This document shows, in pieces, positions 6,717-14,524 of a stretch of DNA of 64,000 bases. The notes below the pieces were generated by a model, which was not told the DNA's origin, made no database searches, and saw only the letters and a program-made list of their open reading frames with translations. Positions within the stretch are counted from its first letter, which is position 1. Every line of letters begins with the position of its first letter. This DNA is from Rivibacter sp049446155 (GTDB lineage Bacteria; Pseudomonadota; Gammaproteobacteria; Burkholderiales; Burkholderiaceae_C). A program made the translations under genes and the position numbers. The stretch spans positions 1-64,000 of the forward strand of contig NZ_JBMSEE010000008.1 in assembly GCF_049446155.1 (NCBI RefSeq), in the 5' to 3' direction.

Positions 6717-8761
6717 GCCGCCTGATGCGCGGCTTCGTCGCCGGCGCGCTGGCTCTCGGCCTCGTGCTGGGGACCGGCGTCGTCGTCTCGCAGCAGGCGC
6801 CGTCGTCCGGCGGCCCGGGCGGGTCCGCCGTCGTGGCCGCGATCGACGCGGCGGCCGCCCAGGGCTGGCAGCAGCCCGAGCTGGCCGAAGTGCGCCTGCG
6901 CGGGCTGGCCGTCGAGGGCGAGCTGGCGCAGCAGGTGCTGGCCGCCTGGCAGCTCGATGCGCTGTACGCGCGCCGCGGCGACGGCGAGGCGTCGCGCGCG
7001 CTGATCGACCGCCTCGAGCGTGGTGCGCCGCTGCAGCGCGCGGTGGCCGGGCTGCTGCGCGCACGCCGTGCGCGCGACGCCAGCGCACCGGACCTCGCGC
7101 TGCGCGATGGCCAGGCCGCACTGAAGTCGCTGCACGCCGCGCTGGCCGGCGCGCCGAGCAACGCGCTCGACGACGCCCTGCTCGCCGACGCGCATCGGCT
7201 GGTGGGCAACCTGGTAGCGAGCGGCAACGACTTCGAAGGCGCGATGCGCGAGCTGCAGACCGCGCGTCGCCTGGCGCAGGCGCGCGGCGACGCCGCGCGC
7301 GAGGCGCTTGCGCTGGCCGATCAGGCGCAGCTGCAGGCCGCCTACGGCCAAGCCGACATTGCCGTCGAGACGCAGGCCGAGGCGCGTCGCGCCGCGGGCA
7401 GCCTGCCGCAGCCGGCGCTGCAGGCCCAGCTGCGCCTGGGCGAGGCCCTGCTGTGGCTGCCTCATGGCCGCGGCCACGACGGCGCCGCGCGTGCCTTGTC
7501 GGCCGCCGACGCCGCGCTCGCGCTGGCGGCCGATGCGCCGGTGCTGGCCGCGCAGGCCCAGGCGCTGCGCTCGCACGCGCTGCGCCACCTCGGCCGGGCC
7601 GGCGAGGCAAAGCAGGCCGCGCAGGCGGCCGAGCGGCAGCTCGGCGCCGCCGGGATCGCGCCGCGCACCGCGCTCGCGCGCACGGTGCGCGCCGAGGCGG
7701 GTCTGGCGGCGATCGCGCTCGGCCAGCAGGCCAGCGGCCGCGCCGAAGTGGAGGCGGCGATCGCGCCGCAGGGACAGCCCGCCGCCGCGGCCGATGCGCT
7801 GGCCGAGCAGCTGCTGCGCGAACTGGGCGTGGCGCTGCGCGCCGCCGGCGACGCGCCCGCAGCGCTCGAGGCCTATCACCGCGAGCGCGCGCTGGTCGAG
7901 CAGCGCATGGCGCGCGAGCGCGCCGCGGTCACCAGCGAACTCGAGACACGCTACGAGCGCGTGCGCCAGCAAAGCGAGCTCGAGCTGCTCGAGCGACGCA
8001 ACGCGCTGCAGGCGCGCGAGCTGGAGGCGGCGCAGCTCAAGCAGCGCGGCATGGTGTTCGCGGCGCTGGCCGTGGCGCTCGGCCTGGCGGCGCTGGCCCT
8101 GCTGTACCGCCGCGTGCGCGGCGTGCAGCGCCAGCTCGCCGCGCGCCAGGCGCGCCTGCGCGACCTCAGCGAGCGCGACCCGCTGACCGGCCTGGCCAAT
8201 CGCCGCCATTGCCAGGCGGTGCTGGGCCGCGGCGGCTACGAGGGCGCGCTGTGCCTGATCGACGTCGACCACTTCAAGCGCATCAACGACAGCCATGGCC
8301 ACGCCGCCGGCGACCAGGTGCTGGTGGAGGCGGCGCAGCGCATGACGCAGACGGTGCGCGAGAGCGATCTCGCGGTGCGCTGGGGCGGCGAGGAGTTCCT
8401 GGTCGCCGCGCCCGGGCTGCCGGCCGGCCAGGCCGGCGTGCTGGCCGAGCGCCTGCTGCAGGCGCTGGCCGGTAAGCCGGTCACGCTGCCGGACGGCTCA
8501 CCGTGGCCGCTGACGGTGTCGATCGGCTATGTCGAGCTGCCGCTGGCCGGCACCGTGCCGGCCCTGGGCTGGGAGCGCGCGCTCGGCCTCGTCGACCGCG
8601 CGCTCTACGCCGCCAAGCATGGCGGGCGCAACCAGGCGGTCGGCGTGGCGATGCTGCGCGCCGACGACGAGGCGATGCTCGCGGCGCTGGAAGACGACCT
8701 CGATGCGGCGCGCGCCGCCGGGCGGCTGCAGCTGCGCGTGCACGCGGGTCCCACGCACTGA
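6713..8761 (+). CDS. Diguanylate cyclase with TPR-like sensor region (paralog)
   Basis: 682 residues. An N-terminal hydrophobic segment (GALALGLVLGTGVVV) is followed by a long Ala/Arg-rich helical TPR-like region to about residue 440. A transmembrane helix (MVFAALAVALGLAALALLY) leads into a GGDEF domain at about 480-650 with GGEEF and an RESD inhibitory site. The architecture, the DPLTGLANRRHC entry motif and the closing GWERALGLVDRALYAAKHGG motif match the preceding protein, so the pair arose by tandem duplication. Start ATG 6713 has GGAGGA 8 bases upstream. It is translationally linked to the first gene through the mini-ORF at 6654-6716. Confidence 0.9.
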   Translation: MSRLMRGFVAGALALGLVLGTGVVVSQQAPSSGGPGGSAVVAAIDAAAAQGWQQPELAEVRLRGLAVEGELAQQVLAAWQLDALYARRGDGEASRALIDRLERGAPLQRAVAGLLRARRARDASAPDLALRDGQAALKSLHAALAGAPSNALDDALLADAHRLVGNLVASGNDFEGAMRELQTARRLAQARGDAAREALALADQAQLQAAYGQADIAVETQAEARRAAGSLPQPALQAQLRLGEALLWLPHGRGHDGAARALSAADAALALAADAPVLAAQAQALRSHALRHLGRAGEAKQAAQAAERQLGAAGIAPRTALARTVRAEAGLAAIALGQQASGRAEVEAAIAPQGQPAAAADALAEQLLRELGVALRAAGDAPAALEAYHRERALVEQRMARERAAVTSELETRYERVRQQSELELLERRNALQARELEAAQLKQRGMVFAALAVALGLAALALLYRRVRGVQRQLAARQARLRDLSERDPLTGLANRRHCQAVLGRGGYEGALCLIDVDHFKRINDSHGHAAGDQVLVEAAQRMTQTVRESDLAVRWGGEEFLVAAPGLPAGQAGVLAERLLQALAGKPVTLPDGSPWPLTVSIGYVELPLAGTVPALGWERALGLVDRALYAAKHGGRNQAVGVAMLRADDEAMLAALEDDLDAARAAGRLQLRVHAGPTH

Positions 8762-8776
8762 GCCTCGCGCAGACGC

Positions 8777-11296
8777 CTAGGACGACGGCCCGTCGAGGTG
8801 GCGCGCCAGGATCTCGAGCAGCGCCGCGACGTCGAGCGGCTTGGTGAGGTAGTCGCTGCAGCCGCCGGCCAGTGCGGCCTCCACCTGGCCGGGCAGCGCG
8901 TCGGCCGACAAGGCCACGCGCGGCACGCCGGCGAGCGCCGGCTCGCTGCTCAGCGCGTGCAGCACATCGAGGCCGCTGAGGTCGCCCAGGTGCATGTCGA
9001 GCAGGAGCAGGTCGGGCGGTTCGGCGCGCGCCTGCTCGATCGCGTCGCGCCCGGTGCGCGCGACGCGCAGCTCGCAGCCCTCGCGCAGCGCGAGCACCTG
9101 GCGCACCAGCTCGACGTTGACCTCGTGGTCCTCGGCGTAGAGCACGATGTGGCGGCGCGGCCCGGGCGGCGCCGGCGGTGACGCGGCGTCGCCCGCTGCC
9201 GCGTGTGCCTCGCTCTCGGCCTGCGGCAGCTCGGCGGTGAAGCAGGAGCCGGCGCCCGCCGCGCTGCGCACGTGGATGTCGCCGCCCATCAGGCGCACCA
9301 GCTTGCGCGTGATCGCCAGCCCGAGGCCGGTGCCCTCGATCGCGCTGCGCTCGGCGCCGAGCCGGTTGAAGGGCTGGAACAGCTGGCCGAGCTGGGCGTC
9401 GTTGAGGCCGATGCCGGTGTCGTGCACCTCGATGCCGATGCGCGCCGGCGCGCACCGGCGCGCCTCGACGCGCACCGAGCCGCCGCGCCGGTTGTACTTG
9501 ACGGCGTTGGACAGCAGGTTCACGAGCGCCTGGCGCAGGCGCAGCGCATCGGCGCGCACATGCAGCCCGGCATCGATCTGCGGGCGCTGCATCGCCACGT
9601 CGAGCCGCCGCGCGAGCGGCGCGACCAGCGCCATCGCCTCTTCGACCGCGACGCGCACCGGCACCGCCGCCGGTTCGAGCGCCAGGGTGCCGGCGTCGAT
9701 CTGCGAGAAGTCGAGCACGTCGCCGATCATCGACAGCAGGTGCTGGCCGGCGCGCTCGATGTGGCCGATGCGCTCGCGCTGCAGCGGGTCGAGCGGATGG
9801 CTGCGGTCGCTGCCCAGCAGCTGCGCGAAGCCGAGCACCGCGTTGAGCGGCGTTCGCAGCTCGTGGCTCATGCGCGAGAGGAATTCGGTCTTGGCCTCGT
9901 TGGCGCGCGCCGCGGCGCGCGCGCTCACCAGTGCCGCCTCGACGCGCTTGCGCTCGGTGATGTCGGTCATGTAGCCGTGCCACAGCGTGCCGCCACCGGG
10001 GCGCGGCTCGGGCATGGCGTGGCCTTCGATCCAGCGCCGTCCGCCGCGCGGCAGGTCGACCGGGAACTCGGTGCGCCAGGGCTTGAGCTCGGTCGCGCTG
10101 TCGACGACGCCGTCCCAGATGCGCGCCCGTTCGTCCTTGGGCACGCGCCAGATCATCGGCCGGCCGTCGTCGCACAGGTCTTCGGGCTCGAGCTCGAAGA
10201 GCTGGCGCACCGCGTCGCTGGCGAAGGGCACGCGCGTGCGGCCGTCGGGCAGCAGCTCGAAGCGGCAGATCATGCCCGGCACCTGCTGCGTCAGCTTGGC
10301 GAGCAGCGCATCGCGTTCGCGCAGCAGCAGCTCGACGCGCTTGCGCTCGGTGATGTCGTGGACCACCGAGACGAAATGGTCGACGGTGCCTTGCGCGTTG
10401 GGCACCGCCGCGACCGTCAGTTGCACCCACACCGCGCTGCCGTCGGGGCGCAGGTAGCGCTTCTCCATCTGGTAGTGCTGGCCGCGCCCGGCCAGCATCT
10501 CAGTGCGCAGACGGTCGTCGTGGGCGAGGTCGTCCGGGTGGGTGATGTCCTGGAAGCGCAGCGTCAGCAGCTCTTGGCGCGAGCGGCCGGTGATCTGGCA
10601 CATGCACAGGTTGACGTCGATGAAGTGGCCATCGGGCGAGACCAGCGCGAGCCCCGTGTCGGCCAGCTCGAAGGTCTCGCGCCAGCGCGCCTCGCGCTCT
10701 CGCAGCGCCCGCTGCGCGTCCTGGCGTTCGCGCTCGAGCCGCAGCGAGCCGATGATGGCCGCGACCGTCGCGGTCAGCGGCTCGAGCGCTGCGACGAGCG
10801 CGTCGTCGAAGCCGCCCGGCCGGTTCGCCAGGCCGATCTCGCCGACCAGCTCGCCGCCGTGAAACAAGGGCAGGCCGAGGAAGCTGTCGAGCCCGGGATG
10901 ACCCGGCGGCAGGCGCCCGCTCGCGCGCGGATCGTTGCGCGCGTCGTTGGCGATGATCGGCGCGCCGCTGACCAGCGGCGCGCCGAACAGCGTGTCGAGG
11001 TTGCGGAACTCGATGCCGCGGGGCAGCTCGCGCGAGAGCATCTCGCGCGTCGCGTCGTCCCAGGCGATGTCGGTCAGCGTGAAGATCTTGAGGTACGGCC
11101 GGCCGATCTCGTCGCGCCAGGTCTCGGCGATGAAGCCGTAGGCCCCGCCGCTGAACGCGAGCAGCTCGGGCAGCAGCGCATCGAGCACCTGCTTGGGCGG
11201 CGCGCCGCGCAGGTAGTGCGACTGCAGCCGCCCCACCAGCGCCGTCACCTCGGCATCGCGGCTGCCGGGCGCGGGTGCTGGCGGGGTGGCGTCCAT
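8777..11296 (-). CDS. Hybrid sensor histidine kinase/response regulator (GAF-PAS-PAS-HisKA-HATPase-REC)
   Basis: 839 residues with no membrane segment, so it is cytoplasmic. Order: GAF-like domain about 15-190, two PAS domains about 200-325 and 335-455 (both with ITERKRVE ends), HisKA with phospho-acceptor His in MSHELRTPLNAV, HATPase with its N box (NLLSNAVKYN) and G box (GTGLGLAI), and a C-terminal receiver whose phospho-Asp is in LLLLDMHLG and Lys in YLTKPLD. It ends 15 bases from the convergent GGDEF gene. No separate output regulator is adjacent. A role in cyclic di-GMP control is suggested only by proximity. Confidence 0.93.
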   Translation of the reverse strand: MDATPPAPAPGSRDAEVTALVGRLQSHYLRGAPPKQVLDALLPELLAFSGGAYGFIAETWRDEIGRPYLKIFTLTDIAWDDATREMLSRELPRGIEFRNLDTLFGAPLVSGAPIIANDARNDPRASGRLPPGHPGLDSFLGLPLFHGGELVGEIGLANRPGGFDDALVAALEPLTATVAAIIGSLRLERERQDAQRALREREARWRETFELADTGLALVSPDGHFIDVNLCMCQITGRSRQELLTLRFQDITHPDDLAHDDRLRTEMLAGRGQHYQMEKRYLRPDGSAVWVQLTVAAVPNAQGTVDHFVSVVHDITERKRVELLLRERDALLAKLTQQVPGMICRFELLPDGRTRVPFASDAVRQLFELEPEDLCDDGRPMIWRVPKDERARIWDGVVDSATELKPWRTEFPVDLPRGGRRWIEGHAMPEPRPGGGTLWHGYMTDITERKRVEAALVSARAAARANEAKTEFLSRMSHELRTPLNAVLGFAQLLGSDRSHPLDPLQRERIGHIERAGQHLLSMIGDVLDFSQIDAGTLALEPAAVPVRVAVEEAMALVAPLARRLDVAMQRPQIDAGLHVRADALRLRQALVNLLSNAVKYNRRGGSVRVEARRCAPARIGIEVHDTGIGLNDAQLGQLFQPFNRLGAERSAIEGTGLGLAITRKLVRLMGGDIHVRSAAGAGSCFTAELPQAESEAHAAAGDAASPPAPPGPRRHIVLYAEDHEVNVELVRQVLALREGCELRVARTGRDAIEQARAEPPDLLLLDMHLGDLSGLDVLHALSSEPALAGVPRVALSADALPGQVEAALAGGCSDYLTKPLDVAALLEILARHLDGPSS

Positions 11297-11336
11297 GGTT
11301 GCGAGTGTGGCGCAGACGCCAGCGGCCGCGCGCGCT

Positions 11337-12314
11337 TCAGGCTGGGCGGGCGAGGCCGAGCTTGTCGATCAGCTGCTTCTCACGCGTCATCGTCTCGGCG
11401 GCGAACTTCGCGTAGCCCTGCGGGCTCATGTACATGAGCTGCTGGTCGTACTTGGCGAGCGCCTCGACGTGGTTGGGCATCTCCATCGCGCGCTTGAACG
11501 CGTCGTGGATCTTCGCCACCAGCTTGGGATTCATGCCGCGCGGGCCGCCCAGGCCGTAGGGCGAGGCCTGCACGATCGGCAGGCCCAGCTCCTTGAGCGT
11601 GGGCACGTCGGGGAACTTGGCCAGGCGCTCCTCGCCCCAGGTGCACAGCACGCGCAGCTTGCCCGAGGCGACGTGCGGCGCGAAGCCGGTGGAATCGGCC
11701 GCGGCCATGATCTGGCCGCCGAGGATGGACTGCATCAGGTCGGCGCTGCCCTTGTACGGGATGTGGTTCAGCTGCAGGCCCAGGCGCTGCGCGATGTCTT
11801 CCATCGTCAGGTGCGGGCTGGTCAGCACGCCGGTCGAGCCGTAGCTGAGCTTGCCCGGATTGGCCTTGGCCCAGCCGACGAAGTGCGTCCAGCTCTTGAG
11901 CGGCGAATCCGCCGGCACGACGACGCCGAACGCGTAGCCGGTCACGCCGAGGACGTAGCTGATGTCCTTGAGCGGATCCCAGGCGATCTTCTGCGTGTAG
12001 GGCAGGCGGAACACGCCGAGCGGAATCTGCGCCAGCGTGTGGCCGTCGGGCTGGGCGAGTTGCAGCTGCTGCGCGGGCAGCGTGCCGCCGGCGCCCGGCC
12101 GGTTCTCCACGATGACCTGCTGGCCGATCAGCTTGCTGGCGTTGTCGGCCAGCACGCGCATCGTGATGTCGGTCGGGCCGCCGGCCGGGAAAGCGACCAT
12201 CAGCTTGACCGTCTGCGTGGGCCAGGCCGGCTGGCCCTGCGCGCGCAGCGCGGGTGCGGCCAGGCTCGCGGCACTGCCCGCAAGCATCGCCAGCAGCGGG
12301 CGTCGTTGGATCAT
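11337..12314 (-). CDS. Bug-family (TTT) periplasmic solute receptor
   Basis: 325 residues. A twin-arginine-like or Sec leader (IQRRPLLAMLAGSAASLAAPALRAQ) precedes the Bug domain, with the family motifs VKLMVAFPAGGPTD, ENRPGAGG and HIPYKGSADLMQSILGG. Bug receptors feed tripartite tricarboxylate transporters, and Burkholderiales carry many orphans; no TctAB genes are here. Start 12314 has GAGGAGG upstream. It is transcribed divergently from a second Bug gene. The ligand, probably a carboxylate, cannot be read. Confidence 0.92.
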   Translation of the reverse strand: MIQRRPLLAMLAGSAASLAAPALRAQGQPAWPTQTVKLMVAFPAGGPTDITMRVLADNASKLIGQQVIVENRPGAGGTLPAQQLQLAQPDGHTLAQIPLGVFRLPYTQKIAWDPLKDISYVLGVTGYAFGVVVPADSPLKSWTHFVGWAKANPGKLSYGSTGVLTSPHLTMEDIAQRLGLQLNHIPYKGSADLMQSILGGQIMAAADSTGFAPHVASGKLRVLCTWGEERLAKFPDVPTLKELGLPIVQASPYGLGGPRGMNPKLVAKIHDAFKRAMEMPNHVEALAKYDQQLMYMSPQGYAKFAAETMTREKQLIDKLGLARPA

Positions 12315-12436
12315 CGGAACCTCCTCGTCGGAATCGTCAATCGTGGCGGGCAGCATTGCACCGCGCGCCGCGGCCAGGCATCGGGGAATGGCCTCATGGC
12401 CTGTCGCGCACGCGACGCGGCCCGCGCGGCACACTC

Positions 12437-12464
12437 GGGCACAACGTCCGGGGCACAACGTCCC
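12437..12464. promoter_or_regulatory. Tandem 14-bp direct repeat between two divergent Bug genes
   Basis: GGGCACAACGTCC occurs twice with a period of 14 bases, starting at 12437 and 12451, 28 bases before the plus-strand Bug ATG. It could be a regulator site or a chance duplication. Confidence 0.3.
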
Positions 12465-12491
12465 ACCCTTCGAACAACCCAGGAGACCGCG

Positions 12492-13481
12492 ATGACCCGC
12501 CCGACCCGCCGCCAGCTGATTTGCGCGCTGGCGCTCGCCCTGCCCGCCGCCTGGGCCCAGGCCCAGGCCTGGCCGGCCAAGCCGATCCGCATCGTCGTGC
12601 CGTTCGCGGCCGGCGGCACGACCGACATCCTCGCGCGCGCACTCGCGCCGGAACTGCAGAAGGCACTGGGCCAGCCGGTGGTCGTGGACAACAAGCCGGG
12701 CGCGGGCGGCAACCTCGGCGCCGCCGAAGTCGCCAAAAGCCCGGCCGACGGCTACACGCTGCTGATGGGCACGGTCGGCACGCATGGCATCAATGCCGCG
12801 CTCTATCCCAAGCTGCCCTACGACCCGGTCAAGGACTTCGTGCCGGTGACGCTGGTCGCTGGCGTACCGAACGTGCTGGTGTTCAACCCGGCCAAGGCCG
12901 AGCAGCTGGGCATCAAGAACGTCGCCGACCTCATCAGGTACGCCCGCGCCAACCCCGGCAAGCTCAACATGGCGAGCTCGGGCAACGGCACCTCGATCCA
13001 CCTCTCGGGCGAGCTGTTCAAGAGCATGACCGGCACCTACATGGTCCATTTCCCGTACCGCGGCTCGGGGCCGGCGCTGATCGACCTGCTCGGCGGCAGC
13101 ATGGACCTGATGTTCGACAACCTGCCCTCGTCGATGCAGCACATCAAGGCCGGCAAGCTCAAGGCGCTGGCGGTGACCAGCGGCGTGCGCTCGCAGGCCC
13201 TGCCCGAGGTGCCGACCATCGCCGAAGCCGGGCCGGTCAAGGGCTACGAGGCGAGCAGCTGGTTCGGCCTGCTGGCGCCGGCCGGCACACCGATGGAGAT
13301 CGTCAACCGCGTGCAGCAGGAGACCGCCAAGGCGCTTGCCAGCCCGGCGCTGAAGGAGCGCCTGCAGTCGCAAGGCGCGATCCCGAGCGGCAACACCAGC
13401 GCCGAGTTCGCCAGGCTGATCGACAGCGAGACGAAGAAGTGGGCGCAGGTGGTGAAGGTCTCGGGCGCGAAGGTGGACTGA
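12492..13481 (+). CDS. Bug-family (TTT) periplasmic solute receptor
   Basis: 329 residues with a Sec leader cleaved near AWAQAQA. The Bug motifs are textbook: IRIVVPFAAGGTTDILAR, NKPGAGGNLGAAEVAKSPAD, VHFPYRGSGPALIDLLGG and a late PEVPTIAEAG. CAGGAGACC precedes ATG 12492. It lies back to back with the other Bug gene and ends 4 bases before the convergent questin-oxidase-like gene. No transporter membrane genes adjoin, so it probably docks onto a TctAB encoded elsewhere. Confidence 0.92.
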   Translation: MTRPTRRQLICALALALPAAWAQAQAWPAKPIRIVVPFAAGGTTDILARALAPELQKALGQPVVVDNKPGAGGNLGAAEVAKSPADGYTLLMGTVGTHGINAALYPKLPYDPVKDFVPVTLVAGVPNVLVFNPAKAEQLGIKNVADLIRYARANPGKLNMASSGNGTSIHLSGELFKSMTGTYMVHFPYRGSGPALIDLLGGSMDLMFDNLPSSMQHIKAGKLKALAVTSGVRSQALPEVPTIAEAGPVKGYEASSWFGLLAPAGTPMEIVNRVQQETAKALASPALKERLQSQGAIPSGNTSAEFARLIDSETKKWAQVVKVSGAKVD

Positions 13482-13485
13482 GTCT

Positions 13486-14433
13486 TCAGTCGCCGAGCAC
13501 GAGGGCGACCGCCTGCCGATAGCGCTCGTCCTCGCCCCAGGCCTGCGCCTCGGCGTGGGCGCTGTGGGCGAGCTTGATCGCGTGGTCGTTCGACGATGCG
13601 ATGGCGCGCTCGATCAGCGCGGGCCACGGCGGTGGCTCGGGCCGCTGCACCCGGGCCGCGAGATCGACGCCGCTGGACACGACGCCGGCCGCGACCGCCA
13701 CCGAATACCAGCGCCAGGCCTCGGCGGGCCGCTCCAGCCATGGCCCCAGCGTGCGCAGTGCATGGCAGCTCGTGATGACGTGCAGCACGGTGAAGTTGCC
13801 GCTCGCGAGATAGCGGTCCAGTGCCAGCGCGGCGATCGCGCGCGGCATCTGGTCATCGATCGCCAGCCGGGCTGCGTGCTCGCGAAAGGCCGGCGTCTCG
13901 GCGACGGCCGCCATGCGTTCGAAGATCAGCGAGTGGGGCGATGACCAGCCGGGCAGCGCCGCCGCCAGCGCGCCCAGCCACGCGGCGATGCCGCGGTCGC
14001 CGGGGGCCGCGGGCAGTGCGGGCAGCAGCGGCAGGAAGCGCGCGTCCCAGTAGGCGAGGCCGGCGGCGATCTCGCTGGCGTGGCGTGCCTGCACGCCGTA
14101 GGCGGTGCGGATCAGACCATGGAACGCCGCCGCGCCGACGCCCGGCATCAGCCGCGGCAGCACTTCGCGCAGCGCAGCGTCGATGCCGCGGTGTTCGATG
14201 GCGTGCAGATGGCGCTCGAACGCCGAATCGAACGCGGCATCGAGCGCGCGACCCGGCTGGCGCGGCTCGAGCCGGCGCGCATGCTCGCTGGCGAAACTGC
14301 ACAGGCGCTGGGATGACGCGCCCAGCGCGTCGAGCGCGGCCAAGGCCATCGGCAGGTGGTTGCTCAAGCCGCCGCGGTACTCGGGCGCGTAGCGCAGGGC
14401 GTCGTCGAGAAGACCGGGCAGTGCATCGCTCAT
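13486..14433 (-). CDS. Questin oxidase-like protein (DUF4243 family)
   Basis: 315 residues. The start MSDALPGLLDDALRYAPEY-x-GGLSNHLPMAL and the later HGLIRTAYGVQA, WDARFLPLLP and HVITSCHALRTL fit the questin-oxidase-like family. The fungal prototype opens an anthraquinone ring in a Baeyer-Villiger-type reaction. Bacterial members are poorly characterised, so the substrate is unknown. Several conserved His (N-term SNHLP, FHGLI, HVITSCHA) could hold a cofactor. Its stop is 4 bases from that of the convergent Bug gene. Confidence 0.75.
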   Translation of the reverse strand: MSDALPGLLDDALRYAPEYRGGLSNHLPMALAALDALGASSQRLCSFASEHARRLEPRQPGRALDAAFDSAFERHLHAIEHRGIDAALREVLPRLMPGVGAAAFHGLIRTAYGVQARHASEIAAGLAYWDARFLPLLPALPAAPGDRGIAAWLGALAAALPGWSSPHSLIFERMAAVAETPAFREHAARLAIDDQMPRAIAALALDRYLASGNFTVLHVITSCHALRTLGPWLERPAEAWRWYSVAVAAGVVSSGVDLAARVQRPEPPPWPALIERAIASSNDHAIKLAHSAHAEAQAWGEDERYRQAVALVLGD

Positions 14434-14524
14434 GCTTCAGCGTAGCGCCCGCAGCTTGCCCCTGACGACGAGCGGGCCGGGCTGTGCCCAAATGCACGCG
14501 TCGTGATCGGCCGCGGCAGCGCGC

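Noticed and set aside
9203..11437. 744-codon plus-strand ORF opposite the hybrid kinase
   Set aside because: No motifs, composition typical of antisense frames. The minus strand has the full GAF-PAS-HisKA-HATPase-REC order.
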